From assembly GCF_016919005.1 (NCBI RefSeq), contig NZ_JAFFQE010000006.1, positions 186,001 through 250,000 of the forward strand: DNA of 64,000 nucleotides. Reading direction: 5' to 3'. A program made the translations under genes and the position numbers. The stretch's first letter is position 1. Each line of letters starts with the position of its first letter. Positions 1 to 9,492 of this stretch are shown in pieces. The notes beneath the pieces were generated by a model. The model was not told where the DNA came from and searched no databases. It saw only the letters and a list, made by a program, of their open reading frames with translations. The stretch comes from Desulfopila inferna (GTDB lineage: Bacteria > Desulfobacterota > Desulfobulbia > Desulfobulbales > Desulfocapsaceae).

Positions 1-1891
1 GCAGCCGGTATTCCGCCAGTTTTTGACGAATCTGATCGAGACGTCCGTCCTTTTCTTCCAGGTAGTAGCTTATCTTATAATTACTCTGCCCCTCGGCCTC
101 CTGAAAGACCAAAAAATCAAAGGAATCGAGGGCATCCTTTATGGCCTCCGGCTTCCACTGATAGGAAATCTGATTTTGCCAGCCTTTATCCATGCGAAAA
201 TCGGGACCGTAATATATTTCCGTGCCAACGGAGCATAAGAGGATATCAGGTATGGGAATGTCATATTCCGTCATCGCCTCCAGGGCCAGTTCGAGACTGC
301 GTCCGGTGGCGATCCCCCAGGCCAGTTCTTCCTGATGGCTTTCCAGGAGCTGGAACAGCTCCCGCATATGGGCATCATTGCCGACCAGGGTATTATCTAT
401 GGTGGTGATCATAAGACGATTTACATTTGTTAATCGCTTGCCGAATGAGGGCCGTTCACTGCCATAGGGAACAACGATCTTTTCCTTTTCCTGCTCTTCC
501 ACAGTGTCGGGAAACAATTGACGGAGCTGGGCCAGGTATTTTTTACAATGGGCATTCCATGAATAATGCCGGCGTACCCCGTTGATGCCATTGTTCGAAT
601 ACATATTCCATGCTTCCTGGTCAACCAGGAGTGAATGTATTGCTAGAGCCACTTTTTCCGAGTCTCCGACATCCACGAGAATGCCATTGTCGCAATTCTC
701 GACAATATCCCGAGGGCCGCCCTCCTGAGTCGCCACTATCGGCAGGCCAACGGCAGAGGCCTCGATCAGGGTAATACCGAAAGGTTCGATAAGAGCGGGA
801 TTGACAAATACTCCGCGCGTCTCCGCACAAAGCCTGTACAGTTCCGGGACTTCAGTTGCAAAATCGTGCTTTTTCGGGATCGCCAGTTTACCGTAAAGAT
901 CATAGGTATCCATCTGCAGCAGCATGTTCGTAAGAACATCCTTTTCATTTTCTTCCATTTTGCTGATATCATTTCTTATACCTGCAAAAATCGCCAGATT
1001 GGCTATGGCCTGCAGACTCTTGTCACTGCCGTAGGCCTTGATCAAACCGGTAATATTCTTTCTATGGTCTGGTCGGCACAGGGCGAGAATAAACGGTTTT
1101 TCAGGTTTGGCCCAAAAACGGTTCAGTTCATTGAGAAGCGTCACCCTGGTCTGCTTGACCTCATCGCTGAGAAGCTCGCTGTCTATCTGCAGATCATAAT
1201 AAGGGTAAAAGACTTCCAGGTCGATGCCGGGGGGGATCACAGCGAAATTGCGATGCTTGCCGTTGGTGTAAAGGCCATACTGTTTATCGATCTCCTGCTG
1301 TGTTGAAGTTACAATGAGATCGGCCTTCCTGATAATTTTTTCTTCCCTGCCGATACGGGTGGACATTTTGTAATGGCTGTTGATTCTCTTTTCACTCAGA
1401 CCATCAGCCAGCAGTTTAGTCTTCTTGTTGCGCCCCATGGAATGCCCGGTAAACACCAGAGGAGTATCGAAAGCGGCGGCAAGCTCCATGGCAACATAGC
1501 CCGCATCGGTATAATGCCCGTGAAAAACGTCGGGGCTTCGGTCCTGTGACTTTATATAGCGGATGGTGTTGTCGATAAACTCCTCCAGATGAGGCCAGAG
1601 CAGTTCTTTGCGGATATATTTTCTGCCGCCGCATCGTATTCGAACGATGCGAACCTTTTCGGAGATTTCTTCAATGACATTGCTGTAATCCGGGGCGACT
1701 GATTTGCTCTCTATCAGTCTGGTGAAAAGGTCGACCCGGGCTACCTCCTTCTGCTCACCCAGGGTTTTGGCCAGTTCGAGAACATATTTAACCTGGCCCC
1801 CGGTATCCGCATCCACACCTAACTCGGGAGACTCGCTGCGGATAAGCCCGTGGATACTGAAAAGGAGGATATATAGTCCGTTTGGTTCCAT
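1..1891 (-). CDS. Sucrose-phosphate synthase, partial (3' end beyond window)
   Basis: About 630 codons are open from an ATG at 1891 down to base 1, so the C-terminus lies outside the window. The N-terminal two thirds is a GT-B glycosyltransferase of the sucrose synthase/SPS type: DADTGGQ near the start, FHGHYTDAG, FTGHSMGRNK, CRPDHRKNI and the E-x7-E donor loop EPFGITLIEA. A HAD (sucrose-phosphatase-like) domain follows. In that domain the usual DxDxT reads T-I-D-N-T, so the nucleophilic Asp is Thr and the domain is probably not a phosphatase. The family makes sucrose-6-phosphate from UDP-glucose (or another NDP-glucose) and fructose-6-phosphate. AGGAG lies about 14 nt upstream of the start. 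Family confidence is high; donor specificity is not readable. Confidence 0.88.
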   Translation of the reverse strand, partial: MEPNGLYILLFSIHGLIRSESPELGVDADTGGQVKYVLELAKTLGEQKEVARVDLFTRLIESKSVAPDYSNVIEEISEKVRIVRIRCGGRKYIRKELLWPHLEEFIDNTIRYIKSQDRSPDVFHGHYTDAGYVAMELAAAFDTPLVFTGHSMGRNKKTKLLADGLSEKRINSHYKMSTRIGREEKIIRKADLIVTSTQQEIDKQYGLYTNGKHRNFAVIPPGIDLEVFYPYYDLQIDSELLSDEVKQTRVTLLNELNRFWAKPEKPFILALCRPDHRKNITGLIKAYGSDKSLQAIANLAIFAGIRNDISKMEENEKDVLTNMLLQMDTYDLYGKLAIPKKHDFATEVPELYRLCAETRGVFVNPALIEPFGITLIEASAVGLPIVATQEGGPRDIVENCDNGILVDVGDSEKVALAIHSLLVDQEAWNMYSNNGINGVRRHYSWNAHCKKYLAQLRQLFPDTVEEQEKEKIVVPYGSERPSFGKRLTNVNRLMITTIDNTLVGNDAHMRELFQLLESHQEELAWGIATGRSLELALEAMTEYDIPIPDILLCSVGTEIYYGPDFRMDKGWQNQISYQWKPEAIKDALDSFDFLVFQEAEGQSNYKISYYLEEKDGRLDQIRQKLAEYRL

Positions 1892-2395
1892 GTTTGCTGC
1901 TTTACTCCTGAAAGTCTGTCAAAACGAGAAAACATAAAGCTTTGTTCCCGCCCGTCCACCATTCTTTGTTCTTTTCCGGGGCCGGATATTCTCATTACAT
2001 CATCTTTAATCCTATCTTTTTCATGTCCTCAGTGCAAATCTTTTCGTGTATTTCAGCTGTGATGCGAATCTACAGAGGCTGCCTTCTAAAAATTTCTATA
2101 CGAGGCGATTAGGATTCTTCTTCATTTTTTGTAAATATTCAGCAAGTAGCTAAAAACCGGCAATTTACTCTGAACTGCAACTATTCAGCAGAGCTCCAGA
2201 TGTGCGCAGGTAAGCGCAGACTCCGAGCAGCCGGGAAGACTATAGTGTGCCTATGTTTTTCGGGCTGATCGTGTGCAGATGGGGTGCTGCTGAATAGTTG
2301 CCATTTTTTAGATTTTCGAAACTGAAGATATGAACGAGTAGATTTTTGTGATACAAAGAAGAAATAAAAATACAGTATGAAATTCAGAGGATAAT
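1892..2395. other. Intergenic region between divergent genes
   Basis: No coding sequence was recognised. It separates the divergent sucrose-phosphate synthase and UbiA genes, so both promoters should lie here, but no convincing -35/-10 pair was picked. The one clear structure is the inverted-repeat element at 2177-2301. Confidence 0.5.
2177..2301. repeat. Small element bounded by perfect 15-bp inverted repeats
   Basis: GCAACTATTCAGCAG at 2177-2191 is the exact reverse complement of CTGCTGAATAGTTGC at 2287-2301, with 95 bp between. The interior has further short complementary stretches around CGAGCAGCC and GGGCTGATCG. It could be a MITE-like insertion or a long structured leader of the UbiA gene about 95 bp downstream. 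No second copy was noticed in the window. Confidence 0.5.
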
Positions 2396-3334
2396 ATGAA
2401 CGTCACCGAAAGTAGAAGAGTTTCCAGGCTAAAGCTGTTCATGGCTCTTTCCAGAACACCGCACGGCTTGCTCGATATGTGCACACCATTGCTGGCGGCT
2501 TTGCTGTGGCTGGGAAGACCTCCCGAACCGGAGATTATTGTGCTCGGCATGATCGCTGCTTTTGCCGGATATACCGCGGTCTATGCCCTGAATGATATTG
2601 TCGATTATGAAAACGACAAAAAAAAGATTATTCAAAGCGGCTTTCATCGGGACACCGGCTATCTCGATGCCTCCTTTATCCGACATCCCCTGGCCCAGGG
2701 ATTCTTGAGCATGACCGAAGCAGTTGTATGGACCGCGAGCTGGATGATGATTTCCCTGACCAGCGCCTATCTGCTCAATCCCATATGCGCCCTCATCCTG
2801 ATAGTTGGTTGCGCTCTGGAGATTCTCTACTGCCTTTTGCTGCAGGTAAGTCACCTCCGCACCATGGTAAGCGGTGTTGTAAAAACACTCGGGGGCCTTG
2901 CTGCGGTATTTGCAGTTGACGCCTCTCCGGATCCCATGCTGCTGCTCTTGATTTTCTCCTGGCTGTTTCTCTGGGAGATTGGTGGTCAGAATGTGCCGGC
3001 TGACTGGCATGACATCCAGGAGGATATTACCCTGCAAGCCAGGACTGTTCCTGTTTCCCTGGGAGCCCGGATTGCCAGCATGATTGTTCTGGGTACCCTG
3101 AGCGCAAGCCTTATTCTCGGCGGTGTGCTTTTCCTGGCCGCTCCTCTGCGCTTCCCGCTCCCTTTCTACCTGGGTACGATTTTGGCAGGCCTGTATCTGC
3201 TGATACTGCCGGCGCTGCGCCTTTTTCGGACCAGGGACAGAGATGAGGCATCGGCTCTGTTCAACCGGGCAAGCTATTATCCCTGTGTCCTTTTCATTCT
3301 GACTCTGGCGACTTTGACTCCGGTTTTCAGGTGA
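2396..3334 (+). CDS. UbiA-family prenyltransferase
   Basis: A 312-residue multi-span membrane protein with both UbiA aspartate motifs: NDxxDxxxD as NDIVDYEND (about residues 63-71), and a second cluster D-W-H-D-I-Q-E-D followed by the T-x-P-V-x-x-G tail. The family transfers prenyl or phytyl chains to aromatic acceptors in quinone, chlorophyll or lipid synthesis. It lies just upstream of the quinol oxidase operon, which invites a heme O synthase call, but the second motif is of the UbiA/MenA/chlorophyll-synthase type rather than CyoE. EboC of the ebo cluster is also UbiA-like, and eboDE lie 12 kb away, so that role is possible but unproven. The ATG is preceded by AGAGG. Confidence 0.8.
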   Translation: MNVTESRRVSRLKLFMALSRTPHGLLDMCTPLLAALLWLGRPPEPEIIVLGMIAAFAGYTAVYALNDIVDYENDKKKIIQSGFHRDTGYLDASFIRHPLAQGFLSMTEAVVWTASWMMISLTSAYLLNPICALILIVGCALEILYCLLLQVSHLRTMVSGVVKTLGGLAAVFAVDASPDPMLLLLIFSWLFLWEIGGQNVPADWHDIQEDITLQARTVPVSLGARIASMIVLGTLSASLILGGVLFLAAPLRFPLPFYLGTILAGLYLLILPALRLFRTRDRDEASALFNRASYYPCVLFILTLATLTPVFR

Positions 3335-3536
3335 TCTTCGGAGGTCAGGGAAGGCAAATGACCATTTTTTCAAAGACGGCACATATTCTCGGGAGCAACC
3401 TTGCCCATGAAGTATATTTTTGATATCAATCATATTATGGTCTATATTTACGATGTCTTCTTTTTACACTAAAATCGCAAAACCAAATTCAGAGGTCACT
3501 CCGGAATCAAACCGGTGCCTCCGGAGAGAAGAAAAT

Positions 3537-4493
3537 ATGAGCATGAACAAATTGTCTTTTCATTCGCCCAAAGCAAAGATAATGGCAACCTTCTTCTGGG
3601 TGCTGATTTCCTTCTGCAGCGCCGCCCTGCTCGGCGGCTGCAGCGAAATGGTCCTCCTTAACCCCAAGGGACCTGTGGGCGAGACCGAACGCTTCGTCAT
3701 CATTGTGGCCTTTATCCTGATGCTGATCGTTGTTATTCCGGTTATCATCATGGCCTTTTCTTTCCCCTGGAAATATCGAGCTTCAAATACCACCGCGAAA
3801 TATCTGCCCAAATGGAGCTATTCCGGCAGAATTGAGCTGGTCATCTGGCTGACCCCGGCAGTTATCGTTATCGGCCTGGGGACGCTGATCTGGAACGCAA
3901 CCTTTGAGCTGGACCCATACAGGCCCCTGGACTCCGATGCCGAACCCGTCACTATCGAAGCCATATCTCTGGACTGGAAATGGCTGTTTATCTATCCCGA
4001 GCAGAACATCGCCGTCGTCAATGAAATAGTGTTTCCCACCGATGTACCGCTCAATTTCAGAATTACTTCCGATACTGTCATGACCTCCTTTTTTATACCG
4101 CAGCTTGGCAGTCAGATATATGCCATGGCCGGAATGGCGACAAAGCTGCATCTGCTGGCCAGCGAGCCGGGGGTCTTCGCCGGCCAGAACCAGCAGTTCA
4201 GCGGCAGCGGCTACTCCTATATGAATTTCACGGCAACCGCAACTTCCCCTGAACAGTACGAGGCATGGCTGCAAAAGATCAGAAACTCACCTGAAGCCCT
4301 CGATATCGCGAAATATGAGGAGTTGGTTGAACCAACCCCGGGGTATCCGGTTACCTATTTTTCTTCGGTCAAAGCCAATCTATTTGAGGATATTATGGCC
4401 AAATACAACGCAAGCGGCAGTGCAAAAGACGCCATCAGGAGGAAATCCGTTTCCATGCCTGTGCAGAACGTTGCCGGCCTGGAAGGAGAATGA
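3537..4493 (+). CDS. cyoA: Quinol oxidase (bo3-type) subunit II
   Basis: 318 residues from ATG 3537 (GGAGAGAAG upstream); the open frame extends further 5' but that extension has no family similarity. A lipoprotein signal ends in LLGGC (Cys35), followed by two membrane spans and a periplasmic cupredoxin domain. The domain has SLDWKWLF and [17 protein letters not shown] but lacks the Cys and His ligands of the CuA centre, as expected for a subunit II that takes electrons from quinol, not cytochrome c. It is the first gene of cyoABCD, with 1 nt before cyoB. Confidence 0.93.
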   Translation: MSMNKLSFHSPKAKIMATFFWVLISFCSAALLGGCSEMVLLNPKGPVGETERFVIIVAFILMLIVVIPVIIMAFSFPWKYRASNTTAKYLPKWSYSGRIELVIWLTPAVIVIGLGTLIWNATFELDPYRPLDSDAEPVTIEAISLDWKWLFIYPEQNIAVVNEIVFPTDVPLNFRITSDTVMTSFFIPQLGSQIYAMAGMATKLHLLASEPGVFAGQNQQFSGSGYSYMNFTATATSPEQYEAWLQKIRNSPEALDIAKYEELVEPTPGYPVTYFSSVKANLFEDIMAKYNASGSAKDAIRRKSVSMPVQNVAGLEGE

Positions 4494-4494
4494 C

Positions 4495-6513
4495 ATGTTT
4501 GGAAAATTAAACATCAACGCCGTCCCTTATCATGACCCCATCGCCATGGGCGCCGTGATCGGTTCTATATTACTGGGCCTGCTGATCCTGGGTTTTATTA
4601 CCTACCAGCGAAGGTGGACATATCTCTGGGCAGGATGGCTGATCAGCCTCGATCATAAAAAGATCGGTATCATGTATATTATTCTGGCACTGGTGATGCT
4701 GCTGCGTGGATTTTCCGATGCCGTCATGATGCGGGCTCAACAGGCCATAGCAGTGGGTGGATTCGAGGGCTTTCTTCATGCGGACCACTACAACCAGATT
4801 TTCACGGCCCATGGCACCATAATGATTATTTTTGTAGCCATGCCGTTTCTCACTGGCTTGATGAACATCATCGTTCCGCCGCAGATCGGCGCCCGTGACG
4901 TCGCCTTTCCCTATCTCAATTCGTTGAGTTTCTGGCTGACCGCGGCTGGAGCGATGCTGGTCATGCAGTCTCTGGGAGTGGGAGAGTTCTCCAAAGCCGG
5001 CTGGTCCGGATACGCGCCGCTGTCGGAGTTGGAGTACAGCCCGGAAACCGGGGTCGATTACTGGCTGTGGGCATTGCAGATCGCCGGTATCGGCTCGTTA
5101 TTGACCAGCATCAATTTCATCGTCACTATTCTCAGGATGCGCGCCCCGGGGATGACGCTTATGCGCATGCCGATCTTCACCTGGAATACGTTGTGCACCT
5201 CCATCCTCATACTTTTTTCATTCCCTGTTCTTACCGCCGCCCTTTCCATGCTGACGCTCGACCGCTATTTGGACATGCATTTTTTCACCAATACTCTGGG
5301 CGGCAACACCATGATGTATGTCAATCTCTTCTGGATCTGGGGTCATCCCGAAGTCTACATCGTCGTCCTGCCGGCCTTCGGTGTATATTCGGAGATCGTT
5401 GCCACCTTTTCGAGAAAACCGTTGTTCGGGTATGTCTCGATGGTCTGGGCAACCGTAGCGATTACGGTTCTGTCGTTTTCCGTATGGGTGCATCATTTCT
5501 TCACCATGGGTGCGGGACCTAACGTCAACCTCTTCTTCGGCATCACGACCATGATCATCGCCGTTCCCACCGGCGTCAAGATTTTCAACTGGCTTTTCAC
5601 TATGTTCCGTGGCCGCGTCAGATTGGCAACACCGATGTACTGGACCCTTGGATTTATATCAACATTTGCGGTGGGTGGCATGACCGGCGTTTTGCTGGCG
5701 GCACCCCCTGCCGACTTTGTCTTTCATAACAGCCTGTTTTTAGTTGCCCACTTCCATAATGTATTGATTCCCGGGGCCCTGTTTGGCTATTTTGCCGCCT
5801 ATTCGTATTGGTTTCCCAAAGCAATCGGCTTTCCCCTGGATGAAAAATGGGGCAAACGGGCCTTCTGGTGCTGGCTTATCGGCTTTTATCTTGCTTTCAT
5901 TCCCCTGTACATCCTCGGCTTTATGGGAATGTCACGCCGTCTTTCCTTCTATGAAAATACGGCCTGGCAACCATACCTGGTCATCGCTGCGGTGGGAACG
6001 TTTATCATTCTCTTCGGAGTAATCTGCCAGATGATTCAGCTGCTGGTCAGTATCAAAAACAGAGACGCCACCCGAGATTTGACTGGTGATTCCTGGGATG
6101 ACGGCCGCACCCTCGAGTGGGCCACTGCCTCGCCGCCACCGGTCTACAACTTCGCCACCATTCCGGTGGTGCACAGCAGAGACGCCTTCGAGGATATGAA
6201 GGAGCGAGGTACGGCTTATCAAAGACCGGATCATTACGAGGATATCCATATGCCCAAGGATACAGCCTTTGGTCTCGTCAACGGTGTTCTTGCTTTTGTT
6301 TTCGGCTTTGCCATGGTCTGGTACATCTGGTGGCTGGCCATCGTTGCCGCCCTGGGAGTGCTTGTCACAATCATAGCCCGCGCCTCCGATGACAAGATCC
6401 ATTACTTTATCCCTGCCGCCATCGTCGAAGACACCGAAAACGAGTGGTACCGGCAGTTGGATGCCTCTGCAGCGATGCATGCGGCAGAAAAACCAGGAAC
6501 CGCAAAACCATAG
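4495..6513 (+). CDS. cyoB: Quinol oxidase (bo3-type) subunit I
   Basis: 672 residues from ATG 4495, with AAGGAG 5' of it inside the end of cyoA; the frame is open 60 codons further but that would run through cyoA. It is the heme-copper catalytic subunit, reducing O2 with proton pumping. Visible ligands and channel motifs: H106 in FTAHGT (low-spin heme), WGHPEVY (CuB His and cross-linked Tyr), VHHFFTMG (two CuB His) and AHFHNVL (heme ligands). The extended C-terminal part after about residue 550 is usual for CyoB. The next gene follows directly. Confidence 0.95.
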   Translation: MFGKLNINAVPYHDPIAMGAVIGSILLGLLILGFITYQRRWTYLWAGWLISLDHKKIGIMYIILALVMLLRGFSDAVMMRAQQAIAVGGFEGFLHADHYNQIFTAHGTIMIIFVAMPFLTGLMNIIVPPQIGARDVAFPYLNSLSFWLTAAGAMLVMQSLGVGEFSKAGWSGYAPLSELEYSPETGVDYWLWALQIAGIGSLLTSINFIVTILRMRAPGMTLMRMPIFTWNTLCTSILILFSFPVLTAALSMLTLDRYLDMHFFTNTLGGNTMMYVNLFWIWGHPEVYIVVLPAFGVYSEIVATFSRKPLFGYVSMVWATVAITVLSFSVWVHHFFTMGAGPNVNLFFGITTMIIAVPTGVKIFNWLFTMFRGRVRLATPMYWTLGFISTFAVGGMTGVLLAAPPADFVFHNSLFLVAHFHNVLIPGALFGYFAAYSYWFPKAIGFPLDEKWGKRAFWCWLIGFYLAFIPLYILGFMGMSRRLSFYENTAWQPYLVIAAVGTFIILFGVICQMIQLLVSIKNRDATRDLTGDSWDDGRTLEWATASPPPVYNFATIPVVHSRDAFEDMKERGTAYQRPDHYEDIHMPKDTAFGLVNGVLAFVFGFAMVWYIWWLAIVAALGVLVTIIARASDDKIHYFIPAAIVEDTENEWYRQLDASAAMHAAEKPGTAKP

Positions 6514-7137
6514 ATGAGAGCAACTATGATACGTGAGGATATCAATACCGGCCCCATTTCCGTTGAGGGACATGAAGAGCATGCCGCAGGAAGCCACGCA
6601 CTCGGCTTCTGGCTCTACCTCATGTCCGATCTGGTAATTTTTGCGGCAATTTTTGCAACCTATGCCGTGCTGGTCGATAACGTCGCCGGAGGCCCTTCGG
6701 GAAAAGAGTTGTTTCACCTGCCGTTTGTCTTTGGAGAAACGATGCTGCTGCTGTTCAGCAGCGCCACCTGCGGCATGGCTATACTGGCTCTGCATGAGGG
6801 TAAAAGGGAGAGGGTTCTTTCCTGGCTGACCCTCACCTTTCTGCTGGGTCTTGGCTTTATCATCATGGAAATCAGCGAGTTTCACGCCCTGATCAGCGAA
6901 GGCCACGGCCCTGATCGCAGTGCTTTCCTGTCGGCCTTTTTCACTTTGGTGGGCACCCACGGCCTCCATGTGGCCTCCGGTCTTCTCTGGATGGCGGTAA
7001 TGATGGTTCAGGTGATTTCCAAGGGGTTGACCATACCCGTGCATTCCCGCCTGATACGGCTCAGCATGTTCTGGCATTTTCTGGACATCGTCTGGGTGGC
7101 GCTCTTTACCATTGTCTACCTGATGGGGGATATATAA
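6514..7137 (+). CDS. cyoC: Quinol oxidase subunit III
   Basis: 207 residues with five or more predicted membrane spans. [20 protein letters not shown] near the N-terminus and the late segments GTHGLHV and FWHFLDIVW are typical of heme-copper oxidase subunit III (COX3/CyoC). It starts immediately after the cyoB stop; an internal ATG at 6526 is an alternative start. The stop is followed at once by the cyoD start. Subunit III stabilises the complex and has no redox centre. Confidence 0.93.
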   Translation: MRATMIREDINTGPISVEGHEEHAAGSHALGFWLYLMSDLVIFAAIFATYAVLVDNVAGGPSGKELFHLPFVFGETMLLLFSSATCGMAILALHEGKRERVLSWLTLTFLLGLGFIIMEISEFHALISEGHGPDRSAFLSAFFTLVGTHGLHVASGLLWMAVMMVQVISKGLTIPVHSRLIRLSMFWHFLDIVWVALFTIVYLMGDI

Positions 7138-7467
7138 ATGGAACATACACCTGTCGACAGCAGCGGAGCAAGCCGGGGAAGTTATAGATCATATGCAATC
7201 GGCTTCATCCTCTCCATAGTTCTGACTGCCCTTGCCTTTGGCAGTGTAATGATCGGCGGTTTCTCCCGATTAACAATCCTGGCCATAATTGTCGGTGCCG
7301 CCATAGCCCAGATGCTGGTGCATCTGCATTATTTCCTGCACCTGGATTCTTCATCGGAGTCGCGCTGGAATCTTCTCGCCTTTATCTTCACGGTTTTGAT
7401 CATGGCCCTTTTTGTCGGGGGTACGCTGTGGATTATGTATAATCTCAATTACCGCATGATGTACTAA
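7138..7467 (+). CDS. cyoD: Quinol oxidase subunit IV
   Basis: 109 residues with three hydrophobic helices, the expected size for CyoD. The motif AQMLVHLHYFLHLD between spans two and three is characteristic. The ATG lies directly after the cyoC stop, and GGGGGA in the end of cyoC serves as ribosome binding site. It is the last gene of the oxidase operon; no cyoE-like gene follows. Confidence 0.9.
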   Translation: MEHTPVDSSGASRGSYRSYAIGFILSIVLTALAFGSVMIGGFSRLTILAIIVGAAIAQMLVHLHYFLHLDSSSESRWNLLAFIFTVLIMALFVGGTLWIMYNLNYRMMY

Positions 7468-7636
7468 ATCAGCAGAGCTAAATCAGAAAGGAAAAACCTG
7501 CCCGGCTATGGGTAATAATGAGGTCTCCCCAGCCCTCTCTTTTATGAAGTGAATGGCATATTTTCTGCACCTCCTTGTTTAATCGGCCCGGGATCTTAAT
7601 TTGGAGCTGGAAGATTAACTTAGACAGGAGGGTGGA

Positions 7637-7795
7637 ATGGAAAAGAATGTAGGAAGTCTTGACAAGAATATTCGGTACCTGCTTGCGGCTGTCCTGGTCC
7701 TTATCGCGCTGTTTACCCCGCTGGACCCAATCTGGAGAATTGTGCTTCTGATCTTGGCAGCCATTGCTTTTGTCACTGCGATTACCGGGCTGTGA
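7637..7795 (+). CDS. DUF2892-type small membrane protein
   Basis: A 52-residue protein starting MEKNVGSLDKNIRYLL, with two hydrophobic helices separated by a PLDP turn and ending TAITGL. The start motif (x-x-N-V-G-x-x-D-x-x-x-R) is that of YgaP-like DUF2892 membrane domains, here lacking the usual C-terminal GFCPLY tail. AGGAGGG precedes the ATG by 7 nt, which supports translation. DUF2892 domains are often found with rhodanese and sulfur-handling proteins; the role here is unknown. Confidence 0.78.
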   Translation: MEKNVGSLDKNIRYLLAAVLVLIALFTPLDPIWRIVLLILAAIAFVTAITGL

Positions 7796-7805
7796 CCGCT
7801 TTGGA

Positions 7806-7826
7806 GGGTGCTCGGGATAAGCACCC
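7806..7826. terminator. Hairpin between convergent genes
   Basis: GGGTGCT (7806-7812) pairs perfectly with AGCACCC (7820-7826) across a 7-nt loop, between the DUF2892 gene and the convergent phosphatase fusion. There is no T-run on either side, so termination is inferred from position. On the minus strand ACGGGTGCTTATC matches 13 nt of the core of the dispersed repeat family, so the hairpin may derive from a decayed copy. Confidence 0.45.
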
Positions 7827-7875
7827 GTAATAAAAACGGCAAAAAATCATGACCAGGCGCCGGGCACTTATGTGC

Positions 7876-9477
7876 TCATCGCTTTTTTCTCTGAAGCATG
7901 TCGACGAGCTCTTCAAGGAATTTTTGAACCTGCCCGCAGTCATCAAGGGCATAACGGGCCGATGAACGGCGGGAAGTTTCAGGAGACTCGCTGTCTTTTA
8001 CCACAATGCCAATGCCGCCGGCCTGGAGTTCCCTGAAGGCATCCTCGTCGGTTACATCGTCGCCGATATAAAAAGGAAGGATATCGGAGTCATCCTGCTC
8101 CAGGACTTCGAGCAGCCGGCATAAGGCTTTCCCCTTATGCCAGTCTATTTCAGGCTGCAATTCAAAGATTTTTTTGCCGGTTCTTTTGCGAAGGCGGGGA
8201 TTCTCAACCAGCACTTGATCCACAGCTTCTTCTACTGCCTGTTCCCTGTTTTCTTTCACATTCCGGTAATGTATCGCGATCGAAAATCTCTTTCTTTCGA
8301 CCTGGGCGCTCGGAATATCCGAGAGCAGTGGCCGAAGTGATTTTTCAGCACTGTCCAGTGCCGGCAGAAATTCAAGGCCTTGCTGATGATCCACATGCCT
8401 TTCTGCAGGGCCGGAAATATCAAATCCGTGGCTGCCTGCAAAAAAGAGACCGTCAATGCCCACCAACTCTTGCACATCGGGTAAATCCCGGCCACTGATC
8501 ACCGCCACCGTGCATCTCTTTGCAAGTGCCGATATTGTAAGCCTCATATCCTCAGATAGAATTGCAAGGTCGGGACGTTCAACAATCGGAGTCAGGGTTC
8601 CATCATAATCCAAAGCTATAAAGGGATGCTTCGCCTCAAGCTGCTTTTCTATTTCCTCCATAACGTCCAGGGCCGAGGGAAGATCATCAATACTCTGTTC
8701 CCAGGCCGGAATTTCACCGTCCACGGTGAGTTCGGACATATAGTTAACCACAATGTCTGCCCCATTACTTTTCAGGGCCTCGGCCTGGCCGACCCGATCT
8801 ACACCGACCACCAAACCGAAATTCCCATTCCGCCCTGCCTGTACGCCTGAGATGGCGTCTTCCAGAACAATGGCGCGCCCGGGAATTACCTTGAGGCGCC
8901 GAGCGGCTTCGAGGAAAATATCGGCTTCGGGTTTACCGTTGAGACCAAGTTGTTCAGAAACCATACCATCAACTCTGGTATCAAACAGATCTTCAATTCC
9001 GACAGCCTTCAATACCACCTGGCAGTTTTTGCTGGAGGAAACAATCGCCGTCTTAAAACCCCTCTCCCTCAGCAGATGAAGAAAGGCTAAGGTAAGTTCA
9101 TAAGCTTCAACACCATACTTTTCCAAATGCTCGTTCAGTAGCTGATTTTTACGGTTTCCCAGGCCGCAGACCGTCTCTGCATCCGGGGGATCATCTTTGC
9201 TGCCGAACGGTAAATCGATCCCCCGGGACTCCAGAAAGCTTCTGACCCCCTCGTAACGTGGTTTGCCGTCGACGTAATTATTGTAGTCCGGACCTGAATC
9301 AAAAGGTTCCCATGAGCTGTCCCCTGATGCTGCCCTCTTTTGCAGATATTCATCGAAGAGCCTTTTCCAGGATGCGGCATGCATCTTTGCCGTCTTGGTA
9401 ACCACCCCGTCCAGATCGAACAGAACCGCATCGAATTTCTCCCTGGCGACATCCATTACCGGTGATTGGCAGACCAT
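7876..9477 (-). CDS. Beta-phosphoglucomutase-like HAD / trehalose-6-phosphate phosphatase fusion
   Basis: 533 residues with two HAD modules. Residues 15-245 form a beta-phosphoglucomutase-type domain (DLDGVVTKT with D21 and D23, IVSSSKN, VLEDAISGVQAG). Residues 285-533 form an OtsB-type trehalose phosphatase (ALDYDGTLTPI with D290 and D292, VISGRDL, GSHGFD, GDDVTDEDAF). Both nucleophiles are intact. The likely role is dephosphorylation of trehalose-6-phosphate plus hexose-phosphate isomerisation. Similar two-module OtsB proteins exist in actinobacteria. AGGAG stands 4 nt before the ATG. No OtsA is in the window; with the sucrose-phosphate synthase it points to disaccharide osmolyte or storage metabolism. 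Confidence 0.85.
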   Translation of the reverse strand: MVCQSPVMDVAREKFDAVLFDLDGVVTKTAKMHAASWKRLFDEYLQKRAASGDSSWEPFDSGPDYNNYVDGKPRYEGVRSFLESRGIDLPFGSKDDPPDAETVCGLGNRKNQLLNEHLEKYGVEAYELTLAFLHLLRERGFKTAIVSSSKNCQVVLKAVGIEDLFDTRVDGMVSEQLGLNGKPEADIFLEAARRLKVIPGRAIVLEDAISGVQAGRNGNFGLVVGVDRVGQAEALKSNGADIVVNYMSELTVDGEIPAWEQSIDDLPSALDVMEEIEKQLEAKHPFIALDYDGTLTPIVERPDLAILSEDMRLTISALAKRCTVAVISGRDLPDVQELVGIDGLFFAGSHGFDISGPAERHVDHQQGLEFLPALDSAEKSLRPLLSDIPSAQVERKRFSIAIHYRNVKENREQAVEEAVDQVLVENPRLRKRTGKKIFELQPEIDWHKGKALCRLLEVLEQDDSDILPFYIGDDVTDEDAFRELQAGGIGIVVKDSESPETSRRSSARYALDDCGQVQKFLEELVDMLQRKKR

Positions 9478-9492
9478 TTTGCTCCTCCTTGT

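Noticed and set aside
2396-3334. Heme O synthase (cyoE) assignment for the UbiA gene next to cyoA
   Set aside because: The second Asp motif followed by R-T-x-P-V-x-x-G is that of UbiA/MenA types; the CyoE-specific segments are absent.
3420-3429. FNR box TTGATATCAA upstream of cyoA
   Set aside because: It has no 4-nt spacer between the half sites, and a 10-nt palindrome in AT-rich sequence is weak evidence.
2429-3433. 334-codon open frame on the minus strand
   Set aside because: It is antisense to the UbiA gene, with low-complexity Q/N/R composition; a frame shadow.
5932-7146. 404-codon open frame on the minus strand
   Set aside because: Antisense to cyoB-cyoC, rich in H, G and Q; a frame shadow of a well-supported operon.
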